From positions 12,342,898 to 12,406,897 of the forward strand of contig NW_024037076.1 of the NCBI RefSeq assembly GCF_015706575.1: a stretch of DNA of 64,000 nt, written 5' to 3'. The notes below the pieces were generated by a model. It did no database searches. It worked only from the letters and a program-made list of their open reading frames with translations, and was not told where the DNA came from. This DNA is from Patiria miniata (lineage: Eukaryota; Echinodermata; Asteroidea; Valvatida; Asterinidae). Below are positions 23,701 to 38,700 of this stretch, one piece after another (position 1 is the first letter of the stretch; each line of letters starts with the position of its first letter). The translations under genes and the position numbers were made by a program.

Positions 23701-26700
23701 TAAGATTTTATTTGTAATTGACACCTTTTCAAATATGATTTCAAGGGGTACTACGTCCTGAAATCCCCCCTCCCCCAAAAAAAATGATTTCGAATGTTTA
23801 CTTATCCATTTTCAAACATCTAGTTCAAAGGAAGCGAACATTACGTTTCACCATTTCCGAGAAAAGACGAAAAAAAACCGGTTGTTTACATCGAACACGA
23901 CCGAGTACGAATACGTTTTTTAGATTGGCTGGTGCTATATTGATTGAAATGTTTCACAAAACATGTTCATGATGTAAACATTCGTATGGTGCAGTGAACT
24001 TGAACTTGTTAATGTGTTCATTGATTTCGACATGGCATTAATAATACTATGCCAAAAAGCCCTCAAACAATATCAAAATAATCGCTGAAATTGCTTCATT
24101 CCAAAATTCATGAGGGGAACAATTTCACATTAAAAAGGAAATCTTTCAATTAGAAGTATGCATAGTATTTCTGCTTGGATCGTTTATTAATCAATGCAGT
24201 AATTTGATGATTTGGAGTGTAACTGTATTTTTGGAATGATAAATGGAGTATAAATTTTTGCTTCACAGCAACACCCGTCTTGACCGTGCCAACTGTTGGT
24301 GACGAGTGCATTGCACCGGGGGAAGCATCAATTCCAGTGTCATGGGATCAAGTGAACGCCACCAACTCGGATGGTCAAGCAATAACTTGTACTGATGATG
24401 CAGGAGGAACCAGTGTGACAATCACAGGAGGAGACTTTCCAGTAGGGTCCCATAATGTAACCTGCACTGTGAGCAATGATGGTGGTTGCATGGCATCAGC
24501 ATACTTCACGTTCGATGTTATCGGTAAGATTTTATTTGTAATTGACACCTTTTTCAAATATGATTTAAAGGGGTACTACGTCCTGAAATCCCCCCCCCCA
24601 AAAAAAAAAAATGGAAGCGAACATTTTGTTTCACCATTTCCGAGTAAAGACGAAAAAATAAACCCGGTTGCATAGCATCAGCATACTTCACGTTCGATGT
24701 TATCGGTAAGATTTTATTTGTAATTGACACCTTTTCAAATATGATTTAAAGGGGTACTAGGTCCTGCAATCCCCCCCCCCCCCGAAAAACTGATTTCGAT
24801 TGTTTACCTATCTAATTTCAAACATTTAGTTAAAAGGAATCGAACATTTGTTTCACCATTTCCGAGATTAGACGAAAACAAAACCCGGTTGTTTACATCG
24901 AACACGACCGAGTACGAATACGTTTTTTTAGTTTGGCTGCTGGTATATTGATTGAAATTATTCACAAAACATGTTCATGATGTAAACATTCGTATGATGC
25001 AGTGAACTTGAATTGTTAATCTGTTCATTGATTTCGACATGGCATTAATAATACTAGGCCAAAAGGTCCTCAAACAATATCAAAATAATCGCTGAAATTG
25101 CTTCATTCCAAATTTGATGAGGAAACAATTGCATATTTTTACAGGAAATCTTTCAATTAGAAGTATGCATAGTATTACTGCTTGGATCGTTTATTAATCA
25201 ATGGAGTTATTTGATGATTTGGAGTGTAACTGTATTATTGGAATAATAAGTGGAGTATTGTCTTTTTGCTTCACAGCAACACCCGTCTTGACCGTGCCAA
25301 CTGTTGGTGACGAGTGCATTGCACCGGGGGAAGCATCAATTCCAGTGTCATGGGATCAAGTGAACGCCACCAACTCGGATGGTCAAGCAATAACTTGTAC
25401 GGATGATGCAGGAGGAACCAGTGTGACAATCACAGGAGGAGACTTTCCAGTAGGGTCCCATAATGTAACCTGCACTGTGAGCAATGATGGTGGTTGCATG
25501 GCATCAGCATACTTCACGTTCGATGTTATCGGTAAGATTTTATTTGTAATTGACACCTTTTCAAATATGATTGAAAGGGGTACTACGTCCTGAAATCCCC
25601 CCCCCAAAAAAAAAAAAAAATATTTCGAATGTTTACTTATCCAATTTCAAACATCTAGTTAAAAGGAAGCGAACATTATGTTTCACCATTTCCGAGAAAA
25701 GACGAAAAAAAAAACCGGTTGTTTACATCGAACACGACCGAGTACGAATACGTTTTTCTAGTTTGGCTGGTGCTATATTGATTGAAATGTTTCACAAAAC
25801 ATGTTCATGATGTAAACATTCGTATGGTGCAGTGAACTTGAACTTGTTAATGTGTTCATTGATTTCGACATGGCATTAAAAATACTATGCCAAAAAGCCC
25901 TCAAACAATATCAAAATAATCGCTGAAATTGCTTCATTCCAAATTCATGAGGGGAACAATTGCACATTAAAAAGGAAATCTTTCAATTAGAAGTATGCAT
26001 AGTATTTCTGCTTGGATCGTTTATTAATCAATGGAGTAATTTGATGATTTGGAGTGTAACTGTATTATTGGAATAATAATGGAGTATGTCTTTTTGCTTC
26101 ACAGCAACACCCGTCTTGACCGTGCCAACTGTTGGTGACGAGTGCATTGCAACGGGGGAAGCATCAATTCCAGTGTCATGGGATCAAGTGAACGCCACCA
26201 ACTCGGATGGTCAAGCAATAACTTGTACGGATGATGCAGGAGGAACCAGTGTGACAATCACAGGAGGAGACTTTCCAGTAGGGTCCCATAATGTAACCTG
26301 CACTGTGAGCAATGATGGTGGTTGCATGGCATCAGCATACTTCACGTTCGATGTTATCGGTAAGATTTTATTTGTAATTGACATCTTTTCAAATATGATT
26401 TCAAGGGGTACTACGTCCTGAAATCCCCCCCAAAAAAAAAAAAATGATTTCGATTGTTTACTTATCCAATTTCAAACATCTAGTTAAAAGGAAGCGAACA
26501 TTATGTTTCACCATTTCCGAGAAAAGACGAAAAAAAAAACCCGGTTGTTTACATCGAACACGACCGAGTACGAATACGTTTTTTAGTTTGGCTGGTGCTA
26601 TATTGATTGAAATGTTTCACAAAACATGTTCATGATGTAAACATTCGTATGGTGCAGTGAACTTGAACTTGTTAATGTGTTCATTGTTTTCGACATGGCA

Positions 26701-29700
26701 TTAATAATACTATGCCAAAAAGCCCTCAAACAATATCAAAATAATCGCTGAAATTGCTTCATTCCAAATTCATGAGGGGAACAATTTCACATTAAAAAGG
26801 AAATCTTTCAATTAGAAGTATGCATAGTATTTCTGCTTGGATCGTTTATTAATCAATGCAGTAATTTGATGATTTGGAGTGTAACTGTATTATTGGAATA
26901 ATAAATGGAGTATGTCTTTTTGCTTCACAGCAACACCCGTCTTGACCGTGCCAACTGTTGGTGACGAGTGCATTGCAACGGGGGAAGCATCAATTCCAGT
27001 GTCATGGGATCAAGTGAACGCCACCAACTCGGATGGTCAAGCAATAACTTGTACGGATGATGCAGGAGGAACCAGTGTGACAATCACAGGAGGAGACTTT
27101 CCAGTAGGGTCCCATAATGTAACCTGCACTGTGAGCAATGATGGTGGTTGCATGGCATCAGCATACTTCACGTTCGATGTTATCGGTAAGATTTTATTTG
27201 TAATTGACATCTTTTCAAACATGATTTCAAGGGGTACTACGTCCTGAAATCCCCCCCCCCCCAGAAGAATGATTTCGATTGTTTACTTATCCCATTTCAA
27301 ACTTTTAGTTAAAAGGAAGCGAACATTTTGTTTCACCATTTCCGAGTAAAGAAGAAAAAAAACCCGGTTGTTTACATCGAACACGACCGAGTACGAATGC
27401 GTTTTTTTAGTTTGGCTGCTGGTATTTTGATTGAAATTATTCACAAAACATGTTCATGATGTAAACATTCGTATGATGCAGTGAACTTGAACTTGTTAAT
27501 CTGTTCATTGATTTCGACATGGCATTAATAAAACTAGGCCAAAAGGTCCACAAACAATATCAAAATAATCGCTGAAATTGCTTCATTCCAAATTTCATGA
27601 GGGGAACAATTGCATATTTTTACAGGAAATCTTTCAATTAGAAGTATGCATAGTATTACTGCTTGGATCGTTTATTAATCAATGGAGTTATTTGATGATT
27701 TGGAGTGTAACTGTATTATTGGAATAATAAGTGGAGTATTGTCTTTTTGCTTCACAGCAACACCCGTCTTGACCGTGCCAACTGTTGGTGACGAGTGCAT
27801 TGCAACGGGGGAATCATCAATTCCAGTGTCATGGGATCAAGTGAACGCCACCAACTCGGATGGTCAAGCAATAACTTGTACGGATGATGCAGGAGGAACC
27901 AGTGTGACAATCACAGGAGGAGACTTTCCAGTAGGGTCTCATAATGTAACCTGCACTGTGAGCAATGATGGTGGTTGCATGGCATCAGCATACTTCACGT
28001 TCGATGTTATCGGTAAGATTTTATTTGTAATTGACACCTTTTCAAATATGATTGAAAGGGGTACTACGTCCTGAAATCCCCCCCAAAAAAAACAATGATT
28101 TCGAATGTTTACTTATCCAATTTCAAACATCTAGTTAAAAGGAAGCGAACATTATGTTTCACCATTTCCGAGAAAAGACGAAAAAAAAACCCGGTTGTTT
28201 ACATCGAACACGACCGAGTACGAATAGGTTTTTTTAGTTTGGCTGGTGCTATATTGATTGAAATGTTTCACAAAACATGTTCATGATGTAAACATTCGTA
28301 TGATGCAGTGAACTTGAACTTGTTAATGTGTTCATTGTTTTCGACATGGCATTAATAATACTATGCCAAAAAGCCCTCAAACAATATCAAAATAATCGCT
28401 GAAATTGCTTCATTCCAAAATTCATGAGGGGAACAATTTCACATTAAAAGGAAATCTTTCAATTAGAAGTATGCATAGTATTTCTGCTTGGATCGTTTAT
28501 TAATCAATGCAGTAATTTGATGATTTGGAGTGTAACTGTATTATTGGAATAATAAGTGGAGTATTGTCTTTTTGCTTCACAGCAACACCCGTCTTGACCG
28601 TGCCAACTGTTGGTGACGAGTGCATTGCAACGGGGGAAGCATCAATTCCAGTGTCATGGGATCAAGTGAACGCCACCAACTCGGATGGTCAAGCAATAAC
28701 TTGTACGGATGATGCAGGAGGAACCAGTGTGACAATCACAGGAGGAGACTTTCCAGTAGGGTCTCATAATGTAACCTGCACTGTGAGCAATGATGGTGGT
28801 TGCATGGCATCAGCATACTTCACGTTCGATGTTATCGGTAAGATTTAATTTGTAATTGACACCTTTTCAAATATGATTTCAAGGGGTACTACGTCCTGAA
28901 ATCCCCCCCCCCCAAAAAAAATGATTTCGAATGTTTACTTATCCATTTTCAAACATCTAGTTAAAAGGAAGCGAACATTATGTTTCACCATTTCCGAGAA
29001 AAGACGAAAAAAAAAACGGTTGTTTACATCGAACACGACCGAGTACGAATACGTTTTTTTAGTTTGGCTGGTGCTATATTGATTGAAATGTTTCACAAAA
29101 CATGTTCATGATGTAAACATTCGTATGGTGCAGTGAACTTGAACTTGTTAATGTGTTCATTGATTTCGACATGGCATTAATTATACTAGGCCAAAAGTCC
29201 TCAAACAATACCAAAATAATCGCTGAAATTGCTTCATTCCAAAATTCATGAGGGGAACAATTGCATATTAAAAAGGAAATCTTTCAATTAGAAGTATGCA
29301 TAGTATTTCTGCTTGGATCGTTTATTAATCAATGGAGTAATTTGATGATTTGGAGTGTAACTGTATTATTGGAATAATAAATGGAGTATGTCTTTTTGCT
29401 TCACAGCAACACCCGTCTTGACCGTGCCAACTGTTGGTGACGAGTGCATTGCAACGGGGGAATCATCAATTCCAGTGTCATGGGATCAAGTGAACGCCAC
29501 CAACTCGGATGGTCAAGCAATAACTTGTACGGATGATGCAGGAGGAACCAGTGTGACAATCACAGGAGGAGACTTTCCAGTAGGGTCCCATAATGTAACC
29601 TGCACTGTGAGCAATGATGGTGGTTGCATGGCATCAGCATACTTCACGTTCGATGTTATCGGTAAGATTTTATTTGTAATTGACACCTTTTCAAATATGA

Positions 29701-32700
29701 TTTCAAGGGGTACTACGTCCTGAAATCCCCCCCCCCCCAAAAAAAAAAAAATGATTTCGAATGTTTACTTATCCAATTTCAAACATCTAGTTAAAAGGAA
29801 GCGAACATTATGTTTCACCATTTCCGAGAAAAGACGAGAAAAAAAAACTGGTTGTTTACATCGAACACGACCGAGTACGAATGCGTTTTTTTAGTTTGGC
29901 TGGTCTTATCTTGATGAAATTATTCACAAAACATGTTCATAATGTAAACATTTGTATGATGCAGTGAACTTGAACTTGTTTATCTGTTCATTAATTTCGA
30001 CATTGCATTAATAATACTAGCCCAAAAAGCCCTCAAACAGTATCAAAATAATCGCTGAAATTGATTCATTCCAAATTTGATGAGGGGAACCAATGCATAT
30101 TAAACAGGAAATCTTTCAATTAGAAGTATGCATAGTTTTACTGCTTGGATTGTTTATTAATCAATGGAGTAATTTGATGATTTGGAGTGTAACTGTATTA
30201 TTGGAATAATAAATGGAGTATGTCTTTTTGCTTCACAGCAACACCCGTCTTGACCGTGCCAACTGTTGGTGACGAGTGCATTGCAACGGGGGAATCATCA
30301 ATTCCAGTGTCATGGGATCAAGTGAACGCCACCAACTCGGATGGTCAAGCAATAACTTGTACGGATGATGCAGGAGGAACCAGTGTGACAATCACAGGAG
30401 GAGACTTTCCAGTAGGGTCTCATAATGTAACCTGCACTGTGAGCAATGATGGTGGTTGCATGGCATCAGCATACTTCAAGTTCGATGTTATCGGTAAGAT
30501 TTTATTTGTAATTGACATCTTTTCAAATATGATTTCAAGGGGTACTACGTCCTGAAATCCCCCCCCCCCCAGAAGAAATGATTTCGATTGTTTACTTATC
30601 CCATTTCAAACTTTTAGTTAAAAGGAAGCGAACATTTTGTTTCACCATTTCCGAGTAAAGACGAAAAAAAAAAACCCGTTGTTTACATCGAACACGACCG
30701 AGTACGAATACGTTTTTTTAGTTTGGCTGCTGGTATTTTGATTGAAATTATTCACAAAACATGTTCATGATGTAAACATTCGTATGATGCAGTGAACTTG
30801 AACTTGTTAATCTGTTCATTGATTTCGACATGGCATTAATAAAAAAAGGCCAAAAGGTCCACAAACAATATCAAAATAATCGCTGAAATTGCTTCATTCC
30901 AAATTTCATGAGGGGAACAATTGCATATTTTTACAGGAAATCTTTCAATTAGAAGTATGCATAGTATTACTGCTTGGATCGTTTATTAATCAATGGAGTT
31001 ATTTGATGATTTGGAGTGTAACTGTATTATTGGAATAATAGTGGAGTATTGTCTTTTTGCTTCACAGCAACACCCGTCTTGACCGTGCCAACTGTTGGTG
31101 ACGAGTGCATTGCAACGGGGGAATCATCAATTCCAGTGTCATGGGATCAAGTGAACGCCACCAACTCGGATGGTCAAGCAATAACTTGTACGGATGATGC
31201 AGGAGGAACCAGTGTGACAATCACAGGAGGAGACTTTCCAGTAGGGTCCCATAATGTAACCTGCACTGTGAGCAATGATGGTGGTTGCATGGCATCAGCA
31301 TACTTCACGTTCGATGTTATCGGTAAGACTTTATTTGTAATTGACACCTTTTCAAATATGATTGAAAGGGGTACTACGTCCTGAAATCCCCCCCCCCCAA
31401 AAAAAAAAAATGATTTCGAATGTTTACTTATCCAATTTCAAACATCTAGTTAAAAGGAAGCGAACATTATGTTTCACCATTTCCGAGAAAAGACGAAAAA
31501 AACCCGGTTGTTTACATCCAACACGACCGAGTACGAATACGTTTTTTTAGTTTGGCTGGTGCTATATTGATTGAAATGTTTCACAAAACATGTTCATGAT
31601 GTAAACATTCGTATTGTGCAGTGAACTTGAACTTGTTAATGTGTTCATTGATTTCGACATGGCATTAATAATACTAGGCCAAAAGTCCTCAAACAATACC
31701 AAAATAATCGCTGAAATTGCTTCATTCGAAATGTCATGAGGGGAACAATTGCATATTATAAAGGAAATCTTTCAATTAGAAGTATGCATAGTTTTACTTT
31801 TTGGATCGTTTTTTAATCAATGGAGTGATTTGATGATTTGGAGTGTAACTGTATTATTGGAATAATAAGTGGAGTATTGTCTTTTTGCTCCACAGCAACA
31901 CCCGTCTTGACCGTGCCAACTGTTGGTGACGAGTGCATTGCAACGGGGGAAGCATCAATTCCAGTGTCATGGGATCAAGTGAACGCCACCAACTCGGATG
32001 GTCAAGCAATAACTTGTACGGATGATGCAGGAGGAACCAGTGTGACAATCACAGGAGGAGACTTTCCAGTAGGGTCTCATAATGTAACCTGCACTGTGAG
32101 CAATGATGGTGGTTGCATGGCATCAGCATACTTCACGTTCGATGTTATCGGTAAGATTTATTTGTAATTGACACCTTTTCAAATATGATTTAAAGGGGTA
32201 CTAGGTCCTGCAATCTCCCCCCCCCAAAAAAAAAAAAATGATTTCGATTGTTTACTTATCCAATTTCAAACATCTAGTTAAAAGGAAGCGAACATTATGT
32301 TTCACCATTTCCGAGAAAAGACGAAAAAAAAAACTGGTTGTTTACATCGAACACGACCGAGTACGAATACGTTTTTTTAGTTTGGCTGGTCTTATTGATG
32401 AAATTATTCACAAAACATGTTCATGATGTAAACATTCGTATGATGCAGTGAACTTGAACTTGTTAATGTGTTCATTGATTTCGACATGGCATTAATAATA
32501 CTAGCCCAAAAAGCCCTCAAACAATATCAAAATAATCGCTGAAATTGCTTCATTCCAAATTTCATGAGGGGAACAATGCATATTAAACAGGAAATCTTTC
32601 AATTAGAAGTATGCATAGTTTTACTGCTTGGATCGTTTATTAATCAATGGAGTAATTTGATGATTTGGAGTGTAACTGTATTATTGGAATAATAAATGGA

Positions 32701-35700
32701 GTATGTCTTTTTGCTTCACAGCAACACCCGTCTTGACCGTGCCAACTGTTGGTGACGAGTGCATTGCAACGGGGGAAGCATCAATTCCAGTGTCATGGGA
32801 TCAAGTGAACGCCACCAACTCGGATGGTCAAGCAATAACTTGTACGGATGATGCAGGAGGAACCAGTGTGACAATCACAGGAGGAGACTTTCCAGTAGGG
32901 TCTCATAATGTAACCTGCACTGTGAGCAATGATGGTGGTTGCATGGCATCAGCATACTTCACGTTCGATGTTATCGGTAAGATTTTATTTGTAATTGACA
33001 CCTTTTCAAATATGATTTCAAGGGGTACTACGTCCTGAAATCCCCCCCCCCCCCCAGAAAAATGATTTCGATTGTTTACTTATCCCATTTCAAACATTTA
33101 GTTAAAAGGAAGCGAACATTTTGTTTCACCATTTCCGAGAAAAGACGAAAAAAAAACCCGGTTGTTTACATCGAACACGACCGAGTACGAATACGTTTTT
33201 TTAGTTTGGCTGGTGGTATTTTGATTGAAATTATTCACAAAACATGTTCATGATGTAAACATTCGTATGATGCAGTGAACTTGAACTTGTTAATCTGTTC
33301 ATTGATTTCGACATGGCATTAATAAAAAAAGGCCAAAAGGTCCTCAAACAATATCAAAATAATCGCTGAAATTGCTTCATTCCAAATTCATGAGGGGAAC
33401 AATTGCATATTTTAAAGGAAATCTTTCAATTAGAAGTATGCATAGTATTACTGCTTGGATCGTTTATTAATCAATGGAGTGATTTGATGATTTGGAGTGT
33501 AACTGTATTATTGGAATAATAAGTGGAGTATTGTCTTTTTGCTTCACAGCAACACCCGTCTTGACCGTGCCAACTGTTGGTGACGAGTGCATTGCAACGG
33601 GGGAAGCATCAATTCCAGTGTCATGGGATCAAGTGAACGCCACCAACTCGGATGGTCAAGCAATAACTTGTACGGATGATGCAGGAGGAACCAGTGTGAC
33701 AATCACAGGAGGAGACTTTCCAGTAGGGTCTCATAATGTAACCTGCACTGTGAGCAATGATGGTGGTTGCATGGCATCAGCATACTTCACGTTCGATGTT
33801 ATCGGTAAGATTTTATTTGTAATTGACACCTTTTCAAATATGATTGAAAGGGGTACTAGGTCCTGCAATCTCCCCCCCCCCCCAAAAAAAAATGATTTCG
33901 ATTGTTTACTTATCCAATTTCAAACATCTAGTTAAAAGGAAGCGAACATTATGTTTCACACCATTTCCGAGAAAAGACGAGAAAAAAAAACTGGTTGTTT
34001 ACATCGAACACGACCGAGTACGAATACGTTTTTTTAGTTTGGCTGGTGCTTATATTGATTGAAATTATTCACAAAACATGTTCATGATGTAAACATTCGT
34101 ATGATGCAGTGAACTTGAACTTGTTTATCTGTTCATTGATTTCGACATGGCATTAATAATACTAGCCCAAAAAGCCCTCAAACAATATCAAAATAATCGC
34201 TGAAATTGCTTCATTCCAAATTTCATGAGGGGAACAATGCATATTAAAAGGAAATCTTTCAATTAGAAGTATGCATAGTATTACTGCTTGGATCGTTTAT
34301 TAATCAATGGAGTGATTTGATGATTTGGAGTGTAACTGTATTATTGGAATAATAAGTGGAGTATTGTCTTTTTGCTCCACAGCAACACCCGTCTTGACCG
34401 TGCCAACTGTTGGTGACGAGTGCATTGCAACGGGGGAAGCATCAATTCCAGTGTCATGGGATCAAGTGAACGCCACCAACTCGGATGGTCAAGCAATAAC
34501 TTGTACGGATGATGCAGGAGGAACCAGTGTGACAATCACAGGAGGAGACTTTCCAGTAGGGTCTCATAATGTAACCTGCACTGTGAGCAATGATGGTGGT
34601 TGCATGGCATCAGCATACTTCACGTTCGATGTTATCGGTAAGATTTTATTTGTAATTGACATCTTTTCAAATATGATTTCAAGGGGTACTACGTCCTGAA
34701 ATCCCCCCCCCCCCCCCAGAAGAAATGATTTCGATTGTTTACTTATCCATTTCAAACTTTTAGTTAAAAGGAAGCGAACATTTTGTTTCACCATTTCCGA
34801 GTAAAGACGAAAAAAAAAACCCGGTTGTTTACATCGAACACGACCGAGTACGAATACGTTTTTTTAGTTTGGCTGCTGGTATTTTGATTGAAATTATTCA
34901 CAAAACATGTTCATGATGTAAACATTCGTATGATGCAGTGAACTTGAACTTGTTAATCTGTTCATTGATTTCGACATGGCATTAATAAAAAAAGGCCAAA
35001 AGGTCCACAAACAATATCAAAATAATCGCTGAAATTGCTTCATTCCAAATTTCATGAGGGGAACAATTGCATATTTTACAGGAAATCTTTCAATTAGAAG
35101 TATGCATAGTATTACTGCTTGGATCGTTTATTAATCAATGGAGTTATTTGATGATTTGGAGTGTAACTGTATTATTGGAATAATAAGTGGAGTATTGTCT
35201 TTTTGCTTCACAGCAACACCCGTCTTGACCGTGCCAACTGTTGGTGACGAGTGCATTGCACCGGGGGAAGCATCAATTCCAGTGTCATGGGATCAAGTGA
35301 ACGCCACCAACTCGGATGGTCAAGCAATAACTTGTACGGATGATGCAGGAGGAACCAGTGTGACAATCACAGGAGGAGACTTTCCAGTAGGGTCCCATAA
35401 TGTAACCTGCACTGTGAGCAATGATGGTGGTTGCATGGCATCAGCATACTTCACGTTCGATGTTATCGGTAAGACTTTATTTGTAATTGACACCTTTTCA
35501 AATATGATTGAAAGGGGTACTACGTCCTGAAATCCCCCCCCCCCAAAAAAAAAAAAATATTTCGAATGTTTACTTATCCAATTTCAAACATCTAGTTAAA
35601 AGGAAGCGAACATTATGTTTCACCATTTCCGAGAAAAGACGAAAAAAAACCCGGTTGTTTACATCGAACACGACCGAGTACGAATACGTTTTTTAGTTTT

Positions 35701-38700
35701 GGCTGGTGCTATATTGATTGAAATTATTCACAAAACATGTTCATGATGTAAACATTCGTATGGTGCAGTGAACTTGAACTTGTTAATCTGTTCATTGATT
35801 TCGACATGGCATTAATTATACTAGGCCAAAAGTCCTCAAACAATACCAAAATAATCGCTGAAATTGCTTCATTCGAAATTTCATGAGGGGAACAATTGCA
35901 TATTATAAAGGAAATCTTTCAATTAGAAGTATGCATAGTTTTACTTTTTGGATCGTTTTTTAATCAATGGAGTGATTTGATGATTTGGAGTGTAACTGTA
36001 TTATTGGAATAATAAGTGGAGTATTGTCTTTTTGCTTCACAGCAACACCCGTCTTGACCGTGCCAACTGTTGGTGACGAGTGCATTGCAACGGGGGAAGC
36101 ATCAATTCCAGTGTCATGGGATCAAGTGAACGCCACCAACTCGGATGGTCAAGCAATAACTTGTACGGATGATGCAGGAGGAACCAGTGTGACAATCACA
36201 GGAGGAGACTTTCCAGTAGGGTCTCATAATGTAACCTGCACTGTGAGCAATGATGGTGGTTGCATGGCATCAGCATACTTCACGTTCGATGTTATCGGTA
36301 AGATTTTATTTGTAATTGACACCTTTTCAAATATGATTGAAAGGGGTACTACGTCCTGAAATCCCCCCCCCCCAAAAAAAAAATGATTTCGAATGTTTAC
36401 TTATCCAATTTCAAACATCTAGTTAAAAGGAAGCGAACATTATGTTTCACCATTTCCGAGAAAGACGAAAAAAAAAAACCCGGTTGTTTACATCGAACAC
36501 GACCGAGTACGAATACGTTTTTTTTAGTTTGGCTGGTGCTATATTGATTGAAATGTTTCACAAAACATGTTCATGATGTAAACATTCGTATGTGCAGTGA
36601 ACTTGAACTTGTTAATGTGTTCATTGATTTCGACATGGCATTAATAATACTAGCCAAAAAGCCCTCAAACAATATCAAAATAATCGCTGAAATTGCTTCA
36701 TTCCAAATTCATGAGGGGAACAATTTCACATTAAAAAGGAAATCTTTCAATTAGAAGTATGCATAGTATTTCTGCTTGGATCGTTTATTAATCAATGGAG
36801 TAATTTGATGATTTGGAGTGTAACTGTATTATTGGAATAATAAGTGGAGTATGTCTTTTTGCTTCACAGCAACACCCGTCTTGACCGTGCCAACTGTTGG
36901 TGACGAGTGCATTGCACCGGGGGAAGCATCAATTCCAGTGTCATGGGATCAAGTGAACGCCACCAACTCGGATGGTCAAGCAATAACTTGTACGGATGAT
37001 GCAGGAGGAACCAGTGTGACAATCACAGGAGGAGACTTTCCAGTAGGGTCCCATAATGTAACCTGCACTGTGAGCAATGATGGTGGTTGCATGGCATCAG
37101 CATACTTCACGTTCGATGTTATCGGTAAGATTTTATTTGTAATTGACACCTTTTCAAATATGATTGAAAGGGGTACTACGTCCTGAAATCCCCCCCCCCA
37201 AAAAAATGATTTCGAATGTTTTACTTATCCAATTTCAAACATCTAGTTAAAAGGAAGCGAACATTATGTTTCACCATTTCCGAGAAAAGACGAAAAAAAA
37301 CCCGGTGTTTACATCCAACAACCGAGTACGAATACGTTTTTTTTTAGTTTGGCTGGTGCTATATTGATTGAAATGTTTCACAAAACATGTTCATGATGTA
37401 AACATTCGTATTGTGCAGTGAACTTGAACTTGTTAATGTGTTCATTGATTTCGACATGGCATTAATTATACTCGGCCAAAAAGTCCTCAAACAATACCAA
37501 AATAATCGCTGAAATTGCTTCATTCGAAATGTCATGAGGGGAACAATTGCATATTATAAAGGAAATCTTTCAATTAGAAGTATGCATAGTTTTACTTTTT
37601 GGATCGTTTTTTAATCAATGGAGTGATTTGATGATTTGGAGTGTAACTGTATTATTGGAATAATAAGTGGAGTATTGTCTTTTTGCTTCACAGCAACACC
37701 CGTCTTGACCGTGCCAACTGTTGGTGACGAGTGCATTGCAACGGGGAATCATCAATTCCAGTGTCATGGGATCAAGTGAACGCCACCAACTCGGATGGTC
37801 AAGCAATAACTTGTACGGATGATGCAGGAGGAACCAGTGTGACAATCACAGGAGGAGACTTTCCAGTAGGGTCCCATAATGTAACCTGCACTGTGAGCAA
37901 TGATGGTGGTTGCATGGCATCAGCATACTTCACGTTCGATGTTATCGGTAAGACTTTATTTGTAATTGACACCTTTTCAAATATGATTGAAAGGGTACTA
38001 CGTCCTGAAATCCCCCCCCCCCCAAAAAAAAAATGATTTCGAATGTTTACTTATCCAATTTCAAACATCTAGTTAAAAGGAAGCGAACATTATGTTTCAC
38101 CATTTCCGAGAAAAGACGAAAAAAAAACCCGGTTGTTTACATCCAACACGACCGAGTACGAATACGTTTTTTTAGTTTGGCTGGTGCTATATTGATTGAA
38201 ATGTTTCACAAAACATGTTCATGATGTAAACATTCGTATTGTGCAATGAACTTGAACTTGTTAATGTGTTCATTGATTTCGACATGGCATTAATAATACT
38301 AGGCCAAATAGTCCTCAAACAATACCAAAATAATCGCTGAAATTGCTTCATTCGAAATGTCATGAGGGGAACAATTGCATATTATAAAGGAAATCTTTCA
38401 ATTAGAAGTATGCATAGTTTTTACTTTTGGATCGTTTTTAATCAATGTGATTTGATGATTTGGAGTGTAACTGTATTATTGGAATAATAAGTGGAGTATT
38501 GTCTTTTTGCTCCACAGCAACACCCGTCTTGACCGTGCCAACTGTTGGTGACGAGTGCATTGCACCGGGGAAAGCATCAATTCCAGTGTCATGGGATCAA
38601 GTGAACGCCACCAACTCGGATGGTCAAGCAATAACTTGTACGGATGATGCAGGAGGAACCAGTGTGACAATCACAGGAGGAGACTTTCCAGTAGGGTCTC

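Noticed and set aside
19229..38048. Antisense open frames opposite each HYR exon
   Set aside because: They repeat with the unit and mirror the sense exon. No independent domain, start context or splice logic supports them.
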